Shown here: piece by piece, positions 48,858 to 58,772 of the stretch
Layout of the letters: the number at the start of each line of letters is the position of its first letter
Position numbering within the stretch: the first letter of the stretch is position 1
DNA from: Leisingera daeponensis DSM 23529
GTDB lineage: Bacteria; Pseudomonadota; Alphaproteobacteria; Rhodobacterales; Rhodobacteraceae
Reading direction: 5' to 3'
DNA: 64,000 bases
Assembly: GCF_000473145.1 (NCBI RefSeq)
Contig: NZ_KI421500.1
Span: 3,125,725 to 3,189,724, forward strand
Made by a program: the position numbers and the translations under genes
The notes under the pieces: model-generated
Told to the model about the DNA's origin: nothing
Seen by the model: the letters and a program-made list of their open reading frames with translations, nothing else
The model's database searches: none

Positions 48858-50457
48858 TCCGGGGGCTCCTTTCGGGATCGGTGACATCCGGCAGCACTGG
48901 CGCCGCGGCGATCAGCTGGCGCGTGTAGGGGTGCCGGGGATTGGAAAACACCTCTTCGGTGCCGCCTTGCTCGACGATTTCGCCCTTTTGCATCACCAGG
49001 CAGCGGTCGGTGATCGTGCGCACCACGCTCAGGTCGTGGCTGATGAACAGATAGGTGAGGCTGTAGGCGTCGCACAGCTCTGCCAGCAGGTCGAGGATAC
49101 GGGCACGCACCGAGACATCAAGGGCCGAGACCGCCTCGTCAAAGATGATCAGCTCCGGCCGCGTGATCAGCGCGCGGGCAATGGCGATGCGCTGGCGCTG
49201 CCCGCCGGAGAACTGGTGGATGTATTTGCCCGCATCTTCCGGTTTCAGCCCGACGGCAATCAGGGTTTCGGCGATCAGATCCCGGCGCGCGGCCCCAACG
49301 GGCGGATCCGGCAGCATATGAAAGGGCTCGGTGATCAGCCGCTCCACCCGGTGGCGCGGGTTGAAGCTGCCGTAGGGGTCCTGAAACACCACCTGCATTT
49401 TGCGCCGGACCGCGGGATCCAGCTGGGCGGTCACGGGTTCGCCATCCAGCAGGATCTCCCCGCCCTGCAGCGGCTCCAGCCCCAGAATCGCCCGGGTCAG
49501 GGTCGATTTTCCGCAGCCCGACTCCCCCACCAGCCCCAGCCGCTCGCCGCGGTTCAGGGTGAAGGAGACATCCTTCACGGCGCGGAACCGGCCGGGTTTG
49601 GCAAACAGCGACTTGCGCGGGGTTCGGTAGTCGCGGACAGCCCCCTTGACTTCCAGCAGCGGCGCCGGCGCGGGCGGTTCCGGCAGTGCCACCTGATGGC
49701 TGGAGGCCGCAAACAGCATCCGCGTGTAAGGGTGGCGCATATTGCGCAGCAGCTGCATGGTGCCGCCGGTCTCCACCACTTCGCCATGGCGCATGACGAC
49801 GATCCGGTCGGCCAGTTCCGCCACCACCGCCAGATCGTGGGTGATGATCAAGAGCCCCATGCCCGTGTCCTGCACCAGGTCCTTCAGCAGCTCCAGAATC
49901 TGCGCCTGGGTCGTCACGTCCAGCGCGGTGGTCGGCTCATCCGCGATCAAGAGTTTCGGGCGCAGCGCAATTGCCATGGCAATCACCACCCGCTGGCGCT
50001 GGCCGCCCGACAGCTCATGCGGATAGCGGCTGAGCGGGAAGCGGTCCTCGGGCAGCCCGACCCGCTCCAGCACCTCGCGGGCGCGGGCCTCGGCCTGGCC
50101 GCGCGGCATCGCCTTATGGATCAGGATCGTCTCCATCACCTGCGCGCCGATGGTCTTCACGGGGTTTAGCGCGGTCATCGGCTCCTGAAACACCATGCCG
50201 ATGGACTGGCCGCGCAGGGCGCACATCTGCGCCTCGGACTGGTCCAGAAGCTGGGTGCCGTCCAGGGTGATGTATCCCTTTGCCTCGGCCTGTTCCGGCA
50301 GCAGCTGCATGACCGCCAGCGCGGTCATCGACTTGCCGGAGCCGCTTTCGCCGGTCACCGCGACGATCTCGCCCGGCTCGACGTGGAAGGAGACGTCCTT
50401 CAGCACCTGAAATGCGCCGATCTTCAGCGACAGGCTGGTGACATCCAGCAGCGTCAT
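48850..50457 (-). CDS. Peptide/amine ABC transporter, fused dual ATP-binding protein
   Basis: About 535 residues holding two complete ABC ATPases in tandem (DppD-DppF or OppD-OppF type). The first has Walker [11 protein letters not shown], signature [14 protein letters not shown] and Walker [14 protein letters not shown]. The second has [25 protein letters not shown] and [13 protein letters not shown]. Each is followed by the oligopeptide-type C-terminal segment (RHPYTR). It powers the permeases encoded just upstream. Its start overlaps the end of the dppC-like gene. Confidence 0.93.
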   Translation of the reverse strand: MTLLDVTSLSLKIGAFQVLKDVSFHVEPGEIVAVTGESGSGKSMTALAVMQLLPEQAEAKGYITLDGTQLLDQSEAQMCALRGQSIGMVFQEPMTALNPVKTIGAQVMETILIHKAMPRGQAEARAREVLERVGLPEDRFPLSRYPHELSGGQRQRVVIAMAIALRPKLLIADEPTTALDVTTQAQILELLKDLVQDTGMGLLIITHDLAVVAELADRIVVMRHGEVVETGGTMQLLRNMRHPYTRMLFAASSHQVALPEPPAPAPLLEVKGAVRDYRTPRKSLFAKPGRFRAVKDVSFTLNRGERLGLVGESGCGKSTLTRAILGLEPLQGGEILLDGEPVTAQLDPAVRRKMQVVFQDPYGSFNPRHRVERLITEPFHMLPDPPVGAARRDLIAETLIAVGLKPEDAGKYIHQFSGGQRQRIAIARALITRPELIIFDEAVSALDVSVRARILDLLAELCDAYSLTYLFISHDLSVVRTITDRCLVMQKGEIVEQGGTEEVFSNPRHPYTRQLIAAAPVLPDVTDPERSPRNA

Positions 50458-51269
50458 GTCCGGGCCATCCTCAGTTTCGGGTCCAGCCAGTCGCGCAAGC
50501 CGTCGCCCAGCAGGTTCAGCCCCAGCACCGTCAGGATGATGGCCGTGCCCGGCACCAGCGCCAGATGCGGCGCAAAGCTCACCATGGTCTGTGCATCGGC
50601 CAGCATCCGCCCCCAGCTGGGGGTGGGCGGCTGCGCGCCCAGGCCGACATAGGACAGGCCCGCCTCGGCCAGAATGCCAAGGGAGAATTGGATGGTGCCC
50701 TGCACGATCAGCAGGTTGGTGACGTTGGGCAGGATATGCTCCGCCGAGATCCGCGCCGCGCTTTTGCCGGCCACGCGGGCAGCCAGGATGAACTCCCGCT
50801 CCCAAAGGGACAGCGCCGCGCCGCGGGTGATGCGGGCAAAGACGGGGATGTTGAAAATGCCGATGGCGATGATCGCGTTGATGGCGCCCGCCCCCAGAAC
50901 GGCGGTGATCAGGATCGCAATCACCAGCGAGGGGAAGGCAAACACCAGGTCGTTGCCGCGCATGATCACCTCATCCAGCCAGGAGCCCTTGCGCGCCGCC
51001 GCCGTCAGCCCCAGCGGCACGCCTGCGCCCATGCCGATGCCAACCGCCACCAGGGCGACGGCGATGGAGGTGCGCGCGCCCACCATGATCATCGACATCA
51101 GGTCGCGCCCGAAATGATCGGTGCCCAGCCAGTGCTGCGCATTGGGGGTTTGCAGCTTGGCCGGGATGTTCATCGCGCTGTGGTCGAATGGCGTCCAGAC
51201 AAACGACACCAGTGCCGCCAGCAGCACCAGCGAGGACAGCACAGCGCCAAGGATCAGGTTGCGGGTCAT
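50454..51269 (-). CDS. Peptide/amine ABC transporter permease (DppC-like)
   Basis: About 271 residues. It has the DppC layout: N-terminal helix, then HWLGTDHFGRDLMSMIMVGAR (a DppC hallmark), several helices, and the EAA loop AARVAGKSAARISAEHILPN. It ends LGDGLRDWLDPKL, also typical. ATG 51269 is used; longer frames run through the neighbouring permease. It overlaps the dppB-like gene by 4 nt. Confidence 0.93.
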   Translation of the reverse strand: MTRNLILGAVLSSLVLLAALVSFVWTPFDHSAMNIPAKLQTPNAQHWLGTDHFGRDLMSMIMVGARTSIAVALVAVGIGMGAGVPLGLTAAARKGSWLDEVIMRGNDLVFAFPSLVIAILITAVLGAGAINAIIAIGIFNIPVFARITRGAALSLWEREFILAARVAGKSAARISAEHILPNVTNLLIVQGTIQFSLGILAEAGLSYVGLGAQPPTPSWGRMLADAQTMVSFAPHLALVPGTAIILTVLGLNLLGDGLRDWLDPKLRMART

Positions 51270-52213
51270 GCCCGGCTCCTCAGCCGCGGGTCGACCAGCG
51301 CATAGGCAAGGTCGACCAGGAAGTTCACCGTGATGACGGCAAAGACCAGCAGCATCACCACCGACTCCACCACGATCAGATCGCGCGCGGAAATCGCCTG
51401 GAACACCAGCCGCCCAAGGCCCGGCAGGTAAAACACCTGCTCGATGATGATGGCACCCGCCAGCAGGAAGGAGAATTGCAGCCCGATGATCGTCAGCACC
51501 GGGATCAAGGCATTGCGCACCCCGTGCCGCCACAGCGCCTGGCGCCGGGTCAGCCCCTTGGCGCGGGCGGTGCGCATGAAATCCTCGTCCAGAATGTCCA
51601 GCAGGGCTGAGCGCATCACCCGCGTCAGGATCGCCGCCTGCGGCAGCGCCAGCGCAATCGCGGGCAGGGTAAGCGCATGAAGCCCCGCGCCGATCCCCGC
51701 CTCCCAGCCCGGAAACCCGCCCGCGCCGAACCAGCGCAGGTTGATGGCAAAGATCAGCACCAGCATCATCGCAAACCAGAAGTTCGGGACCGCCACCCCC
51801 AGCTGAGTTGCGCCCATCACCGCCATATCGCCTGCCTTGCCGCGGCGGGCAGCGGCGTAGATGCCGGCCGGAAAGGCAATTAGCGTCGACAGCGTTAGCG
51901 CGTAAAGCGCCAGCGGCAGCGATACCCACATCCGGTCGGCAATCATCCCCGCAACCGGCGTGCGGTAGGTGTAGGAGGTGCCGAAATCGCCCCCAAGCAT
52001 CCCCGCAACCCAATTGAGGTAGCGGGCGGTTTTGCCTTGATCCAGCCCCAGCTCTGCCTTCAGGGCTGCCACCGTGTCCGCCTGCGCATTGACCCCCAGC
52101 ATGAACGACGCGGGGTCGCCCGGTGCCACCTCCACCACGAGGAAGATCACCAGCGAGGCAACAGCCAGGCTGAGGATCAGCGACAGGAGGCGTTTGAGGG
52201 CATAGCGCAGCAT
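51266..52213 (-). CDS. Peptide/amine ABC transporter permease (DppB-like)
   Basis: About 315 residues. The DppB opening MLRYALKRLLSLILSLAVAS is followed by VAPGDPASFMLG, then helices and the EAA loop TARAKGLTRRQALWRHGVRN, and it ends NFLVDLAYALVDPRLR. It starts at ATG 52213. The gene faces away from the deacetylase-like gene, and their start regions are about 175 nt apart, so the two share a divergent promoter region. Confidence 0.93.
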   Translation of the reverse strand: MLRYALKRLLSLILSLAVASLVIFLVVEVAPGDPASFMLGVNAQADTVAALKAELGLDQGKTARYLNWVAGMLGGDFGTSYTYRTPVAGMIADRMWVSLPLALYALTLSTLIAFPAGIYAAARRGKAGDMAVMGATQLGVAVPNFWFAMMLVLIFAINLRWFGAGGFPGWEAGIGAGLHALTLPAIALALPQAAILTRVMRSALLDILDEDFMRTARAKGLTRRQALWRHGVRNALIPVLTIIGLQFSFLLAGAIIIEQVFYLPGLGRLVFQAISARDLIVVESVVMLLVFAVITVNFLVDLAYALVDPRLRSRA

Positions 52214-52387
52214 GGCGGCCACGTTAGGAGCCTGCGGGGAACGGGTCCAGAGGGGGGCGGGGAGAAACGGAGCCCACACGGCGAAAAATGCGCAGCGTCA
52301 AAAGGTTGTGCGCAATCCGGCCGGGAACGGGCCAAGGGCGTCCGGCAAGCCCTTTGGCAGCGCGCGGAAACCGGCTATCACTCTGCC

Positions 52388-53512
52388 ATGCTGTCCCGCC
52401 CCTTGTTCATCGGTTCGGAAATCTACCGCACCTCCTCTTATGGCCGCACCCATCCCCTGCGGGTGCCGCGGGTGTCTACGGTAATGGACCTCTCCCGCGC
52501 GCTGGGCTGGCTGCCGGATGCGGTTTATGTGAATTCCCCCCGCGCCAAACCGGCGGCGCTGACCGTCTGGCACACGCCCGAATATGTCGCCGCGCTGCAG
52601 GCGGCGGAGGCCGCGCAGGCGGTCAGCCCGGAAGTCCGTGCGCGCCATCACCTCGGCACCCTCTCCAACCCGGTGTTCCCGGAAATCTTCCGCCGCCCGG
52701 CCACCGCTGCGGGCGGCTCGATCCTGGCGGGGGAGCTGCTGGCGGATGGCGGCATTGTCTACAACCCCGCGGGCGGCACCCATCACGGAATGCCGGACCG
52801 GGCCAACGGCTTCTGCTATCTGAACGATCCCGTCCTGGCGATGCTGTCGCTGCGCCACCACGGCGCGCAGCGGATCGCCTATGTCGACATCGACGCCCAT
52901 CATTCCGACGGGGTGGAGCATGGCTTTGCCGGCGACGCCGGCGTGCTGATGATCTCGGTGCATGAGGAAAACCTCTGGCCCAAGACCGGCACGCTGACGG
53001 AGGATGCGGGCGGTTCCGCCCTGAACCTGCCGGTGCCGCGCGGGTTCAACGATGACGAGATGGCGCTGGTGCGCGATGCGCTGATCCTGCCCGCGGTGCA
53101 GTCGTTTCGGCCGGACGCCATCGTGCTGCAATGCGGGGCGGATGCGGTGACGGAGGACCCGCTGCCGCACCTGGACCTGTCAAACAACGCCCATTGGGCG
53201 GTGGTGCGGGCGCTGATGGGCATGGCGCCGCGCTATCTGGTGCTGGGCGGCGGCGGCTATAACCCGTGGTCGGTGGGGCGGCTCTGGACCGGGGTCTGGG
53301 CCGCGCTGAACGGGATCGAGGTGCCGGAGCGGCTGCCTGCGGCGGGCGAAGCGGTGCTGCGCGGGCTGGAGTTCAACGGCAACCGCCTGGGCCGCAACCC
53401 GCCGGAGCATTGGTTCACCACGCTCAGGGATCAGCCGCGGGGCGGAGAGGTGCGGCAGGAAATCAGGGAGCGGGTGGCGTATCTGCGAAGAAGACGCAGG
53501 CTCCAAAGTTAG
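52388..53512 (+). CDS. Histone-deacetylase-family amidohydrolase (acetylpolyamine/acetoin type)
   Basis: About 374 residues. Class-II-like HDAC domain with catalytic His pair in GGTHHGMPDRANGFCYLND (about 133-134), the Zn site in VDIDAHHSDGVEHGF (about 167-172), the GADAV second Zn Asp (LQCGADAV) and LGGGGYNPW near the end. Bacterial members remove acetyl groups from polyamines or similar amides. It lies on the plus strand inside an otherwise minus-strand ABC transporter locus, between the permeases and the binding protein. The stop is followed at 20 nt by a long inverted repeat. The substrate is an inference. Confidence 0.9.
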   Translation: MLSRPLFIGSEIYRTSSYGRTHPLRVPRVSTVMDLSRALGWLPDAVYVNSPRAKPAALTVWHTPEYVAALQAAEAAQAVSPEVRARHHLGTLSNPVFPEIFRRPATAAGGSILAGELLADGGIVYNPAGGTHHGMPDRANGFCYLNDPVLAMLSLRHHGAQRIAYVDIDAHHSDGVEHGFAGDAGVLMISVHEENLWPKTGTLTEDAGGSALNLPVPRGFNDDEMALVRDALILPAVQSFRPDAIVLQCGADAVTEDPLPHLDLSNNAHWAVVRALMGMAPRYLVLGGGGYNPWSVGRLWTGVWAALNGIEVPERLPAAGEAVLRGLEFNGNRLGRNPPEHWFTTLRDQPRGGEVRQEIRERVAYLRRRRRLQS

Positions 53513-53531
53513 CACCGCCTGGCCGAAGGCC

Positions 53532-53598
53532 GGGCAGCGCCTGTCCCGCCCCCGTCAAACTGAAGGTTTGCCTCCGGCGAAACGGACGGGCGCTGCCC
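53532..53598. repeat. Long imperfect hairpin between convergent genes
   Basis: Positions 53532-53546 and 53584-53598 form 15-bp arms (GGGCAGCGCC core) with one G-T mismatch, around a loop of about 37 nt that contains a small inner AAACTGAAGGTTT stem. It can act as a structured 3' end for both the deacetylase gene and the solute-binding-protein gene. Confidence 0.65.
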
Positions 53599-53618
53599 TT
53601 CGTGATCAGGGGCGTTCG

Positions 53619-55097
53619 CTACTCCGCCCAGCTCAGCGCCGTCAGGTCGATGGCCGCCGTCGGCGCGTTCTCCCACAGGCCCTGCAGCCCGGCCTTGGCC
53701 ACCCCCAGCTTGGCCAGCTGGAACAGGTAGCCGTTGACGTAATCCGCCGCAATCATCTCCTGCGCGTCCTGCAGCAGCGCGGTGCGGCTGTCCGGGTCGG
53801 TGGTCGCGGTCAGCCGGCTCATCAGCTCCTGAAGCGCCTTGCTGTCGTACTGGAAATAATACTCGGGCCGGGCATAGATGCCGATATCCATCGGCTCGGT
53901 ATGGCTGACGATGGTCAGGCCAAAGCTCTTGCCGTTGAACACGCTTTCCAGCCACTGCGCCCATTCGACGTTGATGATCTCGGCCTTGATCCCCACTGCG
54001 GCAAGCTGCGCCGCAATGATCTCGCCGCCGCGCCGCGCATAGGACGGCGGCGGCAGATGCAGGGTGGTCTCGAACCCCTCCGGGAACCCGGCCTCCGCCA
54101 GCAGCGCCTTGGCCTGTTCGGGGTCATGGGCGGACTGGCCGGTCAGATCCTTGTAGGCCGGGTGGTGCGGTGCGAAATGGGTGCCGATCGGGGTGCCGTA
54201 GCCGAACATCGCGCCGTCGATGATCGCCTGCCGGTCGATGGCATGGGCCAGCGCCTGGCGCACCCGGATATCGTCAAACGGCGGCTGCTTGTTGTTGGTG
54301 GACAGAATCGTCTCGCCCTCGGTTGATCCGACCAGCACCTGGAACCGCGGATCGGCCTCGAACTGCGGCAGGTTTTCCGGCGCCGGGAAGTTGTCGAAGG
54401 CGTCGATATCCTCCGCCATCATGGCAGCGAAGGCGGCCGTCGGGTCGGAGATGAACTTGAAGGTGGCCGAGGCCAGCGCCGGCTGCTCGCCCCAGTAGTC
54501 CGGATTGCGCGCCAGGGTGATGCGGTCGCCCTGCACCCACTCCTGGAAGGTATAGGCGCCGGTGCCGACCGGATTGGTCTTGATGTCCCCGATGGTCTCC
54601 GGCGCCACGATCACCGCGTCGCCCCAGGCGAGGTTGAACAGCAGGCTGCCGTTCGGTGCCGCCAAGGTGATCTGCACCGTCTGCGGGTCCACCGCCTCGA
54701 CCGAGGCGATCCCCTCAAACAGCGCCTTCTGCGCATTGGTGCTGTCCTCGGCGCGGGCGCGGTCGAGCGAGAATTTCACGTCCTCCGCATCCATCGCGCT
54801 GCCATCGTGGAAGGTGACGCCTTGGCGCAGCTTGAAGGTGTAGACGGTGCCGTCTTCGGAAATTTCCCAGCTCTCGGCGAGGCCGGGAACCACCGACCCA
54901 TCGCCCATGAAGCGGGTCAGCCCCTCGAAAATATTGGTGTAGACAACCGAGTCGATGGCCTGCGCGGCGGCGCTGGTCGGGTCCAGATGCGGCGGCTCCA
55001 GCTGCATGGCGATGGTGACGCTGTCCTTGGCCCAGGCGCCGCCCGCGGCCAGGGCCAGTGCGGAACCCGCCGCAAAAACAAATGATCTCAGTGCCAT
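53619..55097 (-). CDS. ABC transporter solute-binding protein, family 5 (peptide/amine)
   Basis: About 492 residues. Signal peptide MALRSFVFAAGSALALAAGG cleaves near AWA-KDS. Family-5 hallmarks include EPPHLDPTSAAAQAIDSVVYTNIFEGLTR, SEDGTVYTFKLRQGVTFHDGS and NNKQPPFDDIRVRQALAHAID. GGGGAG lies before ATG 55097. It delivers ligand to the DppB/DppC-like permeases at 50454-52213 despite the deacetylase gene between them. The panB start is 165 nt away on the other strand. Confidence 0.93.
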   Translation of the reverse strand: MALRSFVFAAGSALALAAGGAWAKDSVTIAMQLEPPHLDPTSAAAQAIDSVVYTNIFEGLTRFMGDGSVVPGLAESWEISEDGTVYTFKLRQGVTFHDGSAMDAEDVKFSLDRARAEDSTNAQKALFEGIASVEAVDPQTVQITLAAPNGSLLFNLAWGDAVIVAPETIGDIKTNPVGTGAYTFQEWVQGDRITLARNPDYWGEQPALASATFKFISDPTAAFAAMMAEDIDAFDNFPAPENLPQFEADPRFQVLVGSTEGETILSTNNKQPPFDDIRVRQALAHAIDRQAIIDGAMFGYGTPIGTHFAPHHPAYKDLTGQSAHDPEQAKALLAEAGFPEGFETTLHLPPPSYARRGGEIIAAQLAAVGIKAEIINVEWAQWLESVFNGKSFGLTIVSHTEPMDIGIYARPEYYFQYDSKALQELMSRLTATTDPDSRTALLQDAQEMIAADYVNGYLFQLAKLGVAKAGLQGLWENAPTAAIDLTALSWAE

Positions 55098-55261
55098 TGA
55101 TGAACTCCCCGTGTACAATCTGCGGGCCGTGTGCGGCGCCTATTGGAAACGAGTTTCCCTGTTTCCCATGCGTAATCAAGGGCGGGGGACATTTCGCCCA
55201 CTGGAAGCACGCGGCGTAAATTGATAACCCGTGCCCACTTTTGAACCGCGGACAGGAAGCC

Positions 55262-56107
55262 ATGAGCGCAACAGCCAAGAAACAGGCGCCCAACGCCGAA
55301 GACATCCGTGCCCGCAAGGGCGGCACCCCGCTGGTGAGCCTCACGGCCTATACCACGCCGATGGCGCGGCTGATGGACAAGCATTGCGACTTCGTGCTGG
55401 TCGGCGACAGCGTCGGCATGGTGCTGCACGGGCTGACCTCCACCCTGGGCGTGACGATGGAGATGATGATCCTGCACGGCCAGGCGGTCGCGCGCGGACT
55501 CAGCCAGGCGATGCTGGTGATCGACATGCCCTTCGGCAGTTACGAGGAAGGCCCGCAGCAGGCGTTCCGCAACGCCGCAAGGCTGATGGCGGAAACCGGC
55601 TGTGCCGCGGTCAAGCTGGAAGGCGGCGTCGAGATGGCCGATACCATCCGCTTTCTGGTCAAACGCGGCATCCCGGTGATGGCGCACATCGGCCTTACGC
55701 CGCAGTCGATCAACACCCTGGGCGGCTACAAGGTGCAGGGCCGCGATGCGCAAGGCGACGCCGTGCTGGCCGATGCCCGCGCGGTGGCAGAGGCCGGGGC
55801 GTTTTCCGTGGTGCTGGAAAAGGTGCCGCAGAAACTGGCCGACAAGATCACTGCTGAGGTTGCGATTCCCACCATCGGCATCGGTGCCAGCGCGGGCTGC
55901 GACGGGCAGATCCTGGTGGTCGACGACATGCTGGGCTTCTTCACCGCCTTCAAACCGAAATTCGTGAAACGCTACGCCGATCTTGGCCCGCTGGCCGAGG
56001 CCGGCATCGCCGAATACGCCGCCGACGTGCGGGCGCGCGCCTTCCCCGGGGCGGAGCATGTCTTTGCCGACCAGGCCCCGGCGGCCAAGACCCCCTCCAA
56101 AGGATGA
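55262..56107 (+). CDS. panB: 3-methyl-2-oxobutanoate hydroxymethyltransferase
   Basis: About 281 residues. Key PanB motifs: [21 protein letters not shown] at the start, [11 protein letters not shown] (metal-binding), FGSYEEGP and VKLEGG, then [13 protein letters not shown]. It makes ketopantoate from ketoisovalerate and methylene-THF, the first step to pantothenate. ACAGGAAG precedes ATG 55262. panC overlaps its stop, forming a two-gene operon. Confidence 0.96.
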   Translation: MSATAKKQAPNAEDIRARKGGTPLVSLTAYTTPMARLMDKHCDFVLVGDSVGMVLHGLTSTLGVTMEMMILHGQAVARGLSQAMLVIDMPFGSYEEGPQQAFRNAARLMAETGCAAVKLEGGVEMADTIRFLVKRGIPVMAHIGLTPQSINTLGGYKVQGRDAQGDAVLADARAVAEAGAFSVVLEKVPQKLADKITAEVAIPTIGIGASAGCDGQILVVDDMLGFFTAFKPKFVKRYADLGPLAEAGIAEYAADVRARAFPGAEHVFADQAPAAKTPSKG

Positions 56108-56976
56108 CTGCTGAGATGACTGCCCCGATCCTGCGCCGTCTGGCTGACCTGCGCGCCAAGACGGCTGACTGGCGCAGCAATGGCGAAACCATCGGCCTGG
56201 TGCCAACCATGGGCGCGCTGCACGCAGGCCACCTGTCGCTGGTGGAGGCCGCCAAAGCCGCCTGCGACCGGGTGATCGTGACCATCTTCGTGAACCCCAA
56301 GCAGTTCAACAACGCCGAGGATCTGGCGAATTACCCGCGCACCGAAACCGGCGACGCGGAAAAGCTGGCGCCTTATGGCGTTGACCTGATCTATGTCCCG
56401 GACCCGGACCAGATCTACCCCGACGGCTATGCCACCAATGTGTCCGTCGGCGGCAGCACCACGGATGTGATGGAAGGCCCCTTCCGCCCCGGCCATTTCG
56501 ACGGGGTTGCCACTGTGGTCGCCAAGCTGTTCCTGCAAACCGGCGCAGATCAGGCGTTCTTTGGCCAGAAGGACTACCAGCAGCTGATGGTGGTGACCCG
56601 CATGGCCCGCGATCTGGACATCCCGATCACGGTCCACGGCTGCGAAACCGTGCGCGAGCCGTCGGGCCTTGCCATGTCCTCGCGCAACCTGCGCCTGTCG
56701 CCGGAGGCGCTGGCCAAGGCGGCAGCCCTCAACGCAGCGATGCGCGAAGCCGCCGCCAAGGCCGCCGCAGGCGACCCCTGGGCACCGCTGGAGGCGGCCG
56801 CACGCAAGGCGCTGGCACAGGCGGGTTTTGGCGACGTCGAATACTTCGACCTGCGCTGCGCCGAAACGCTGGAGGCGCTCGAGACCCCCTCCCGTCCCGC
56901 CCGTCTTCTGGCCGCCGCCTGGCTTGATGGCATCCGCCTCATCGACAATATCGAGGTTCCTCAACTAAATTCTTAG
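56104..56976 (+). CDS. panC: Pantothenate synthetase
   Basis: 290 residues. PanC motifs: [20 protein letters not shown] (ATP-binding HxGH), [28 protein letters not shown] and GQKDYQQL, with the catalytic SSRN in [12 protein letters not shown]. It condenses pantoate and beta-alanine with ATP. ATG 56104 overlaps the panB stop; ATG 56116 is a possible shorter start. Confidence 0.96.
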   Translation: MTAEMTAPILRRLADLRAKTADWRSNGETIGLVPTMGALHAGHLSLVEAAKAACDRVIVTIFVNPKQFNNAEDLANYPRTETGDAEKLAPYGVDLIYVPDPDQIYPDGYATNVSVGGSTTDVMEGPFRPGHFDGVATVVAKLFLQTGADQAFFGQKDYQQLMVVTRMARDLDIPITVHGCETVREPSGLAMSSRNLRLSPEALAKAAALNAAMREAAAKAAAGDPWAPLEAAARKALAQAGFGDVEYFDLRCAETLEALETPSRPARLLAAAWLDGIRLIDNIEVPQLNS

Positions 56977-57043
56977 TAGGGGCTGGCAGCGGTAACACGT
57001 TTGCGTTTATGCTCTCCGGTCAGAGGAGACTGGAGGGCAGCAG

Positions 57044-58534
57044 ATGACCTATATTCTGGCAATTGATCAGGGCACCACGTCGACCCGGGCAATCCTGTTT
57101 GATGCGGGAATGCAGGTCGCGGGCACCGCGCAGCAGGAGTTTACCCAGCATTACCCGCAGGCGGGCTGGGTGGAGCATGACCCGGAGGAGATCTGGGACA
57201 CCACCGTCGCGGTCTGCCGCAAGGTGATGGCGGATCTGGATGTTTCGGCTGCGGATATCGCAGGCATCGGTATCACCAACCAGCGCGAAACCACGGTGGT
57301 CTGGGACAAGTCCAGCGGCAGGGCGATTCACAACGCCATCGTCTGGCAGGACCGCCGCACCGCCGCCATCTGCGAGCAGCTGCGCGAGGCGGGCCACGCG
57401 GACATGGTGGCCGACCGCACCGGGCTGCTGCTGGATCCCTATTTCTCCGGCACCAAGGTGAAATGGATCCTCGACACCGTGCCGGGCGCACGCGACCGGG
57501 CGGAGGCGGGGGATCTCCTGTTCGGCACCGTCGACAGCTTCCTGATCTGGCGCCTGACCGGCGGCGCCTCCCACGTGACGGATGCGACCAACGCGGCGCG
57601 CACTCTGATGTACGACATCCGCAAGGGCCGCTGGAGCTGCACCATCAGCGATCTGCTGGAAGTGCCGCAGCAGATGCTGCCGGAGGTGAAGGACAGCGCT
57701 GCAGATTTCGGCACCACCGATCCGGAGATCCTGGGCGGGCCGGTCCCGATCCTGGGGGTGGCGGGCGACCAGCAGGCGGCGACCATCGGCCAGGCCTGCT
57801 TCCAGCCGGGGATGATGAAATCCACCTACGGGACAGGCTGCTTTGCGCTGCTGAACACCGGGGATGAGCCGGTGGTGTCGAAGAACCGGATGCTGACCAC
57901 CATCGCCTATCAGCTGGACGGCAAGCCGACCTATGCGCTGGAAGGCTCGATCTTCATCGCGGGTGCCGCGGTGCAATGGCTGCGCGACGGGCTGGGGATC
58001 ATCGAACAGGCTTCGGACTCGGGCGAACTGGCGCTGCGCGCCGATCCGGGCCAGGACGTGATCCTGGTACCCGCCTTCACCGGCCTCGGCGCACCCTATT
58101 GGGAGCCGGACTGCCGCGGCGGCATGTTCGGCCTCACCCGCAACTCCGGCCCGGCGGAGTTTGCCCGCGCGGCGCTGCAAAGCGTCGCCTACCAGACCCG
58201 CGACCTCTATGAGGCGATGCGGGCGGACTGGGAGGACGACAGCCACCACACCGTGACCCTGCGCGTCGATGGCGGCATGAGCGCCAGCGACTGGACCATG
58301 CAGAGCCTGTCGGACATCCTGGGCGCCGCCGTCGACCGCCCGGTGATGCAGGAAACCACCGCGCTGGGCGCCGCCTGGCTGGCGGGGATGCGGGCCGGGA
58401 TCTACCCGGACCAGACCGGCTTTGCCGACACCTGGAAGCTCGACCGCCAGTTCGCGCCGCTGATGCAGCCCGCCGCGCGCGAGGCCGCCTACGGGCGCTG
58501 GCAGCGTGCGGTGCAGGCCGTGATCGGCGTCTGA
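57044..58534 (+). CDS. glpK: Glycerol kinase
   Basis: 496 residues, the normal length. FGGY family kinase: [13 protein letters not shown] at the N-terminus, [13 protein letters not shown], the glycerol-binding WQDRRT, and the signature [14 protein letters not shown] and [13 protein letters not shown]. It phosphorylates glycerol to glycerol-3-phosphate. The start follows GGAGACTGGAGG. A GC-rich hairpin (58540-58560) comes just after the stop. No glpF or glpD is in the window. Confidence 0.95.
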   Translation: MTYILAIDQGTTSTRAILFDAGMQVAGTAQQEFTQHYPQAGWVEHDPEEIWDTTVAVCRKVMADLDVSAADIAGIGITNQRETTVVWDKSSGRAIHNAIVWQDRRTAAICEQLREAGHADMVADRTGLLLDPYFSGTKVKWILDTVPGARDRAEAGDLLFGTVDSFLIWRLTGGASHVTDATNAARTLMYDIRKGRWSCTISDLLEVPQQMLPEVKDSAADFGTTDPEILGGPVPILGVAGDQQAATIGQACFQPGMMKSTYGTGCFALLNTGDEPVVSKNRMLTTIAYQLDGKPTYALEGSIFIAGAAVQWLRDGLGIIEQASDSGELALRADPGQDVILVPAFTGLGAPYWEPDCRGGMFGLTRNSGPAEFARAALQSVAYQTRDLYEAMRADWEDDSHHTVTLRVDGGMSASDWTMQSLSDILGAAVDRPVMQETTALGAAWLAGMRAGIYPDQTGFADTWKLDRQFAPLMQPAAREAAYGRWQRAVQAVIGV

Positions 58535-58539
58535 AGCAG

Positions 58540-58562
58540 CAGGCGGGGGGCTCCCGCCTGTT
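58540..58562 (+). terminator. Hairpin after glpK
   Basis: CAGGCGGG / CCCGCCTG (58540-58547 and 58553-58560) form an 8-bp stem with a 5-nt loop, followed only by TT. Confidence 0.45.
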
Positions 58563-58601
58563 CCGCCGCATTCGCAGAATGCGCCTCACAGTTGGGCGTG
58601 G

Positions 58602-58747
58602 CGCCGCGCTTTGCGCGGCGTTCCCGTTTTGCCGGGAAGCGGTTTAAGGGCAGGGCTGCCCTTAAACGCGCCTGGTGAAGGGTCTGCGCGTCCCTCCGCG
58701 CCTCAAGGGTGAACCGTGCCTGCGGCACGGCGGCTGCTCCGCCCTTG
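58602..58747. repeat. Array of short hairpins (mosaic intergenic element)
   Basis: Consecutive perfect stems are present: 58602-58620 (8 bp, loop TTT), 58621-58638 (6 bp), 58642-58667 (12 bp GTTTAAGGGCAG, 2-nt loop), 58714-58730 (7 bp, loop TGC), and an outer CAAGGG/CCCTTG pair at 58704-58709 and 58742-58747. It fills the space between glpK and the convergent flavin monooxygenase gene. Confidence 0.75.
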
Positions 58748-58772
58748 ACCCGCGGCCGGCCGCAGGCGTTTC

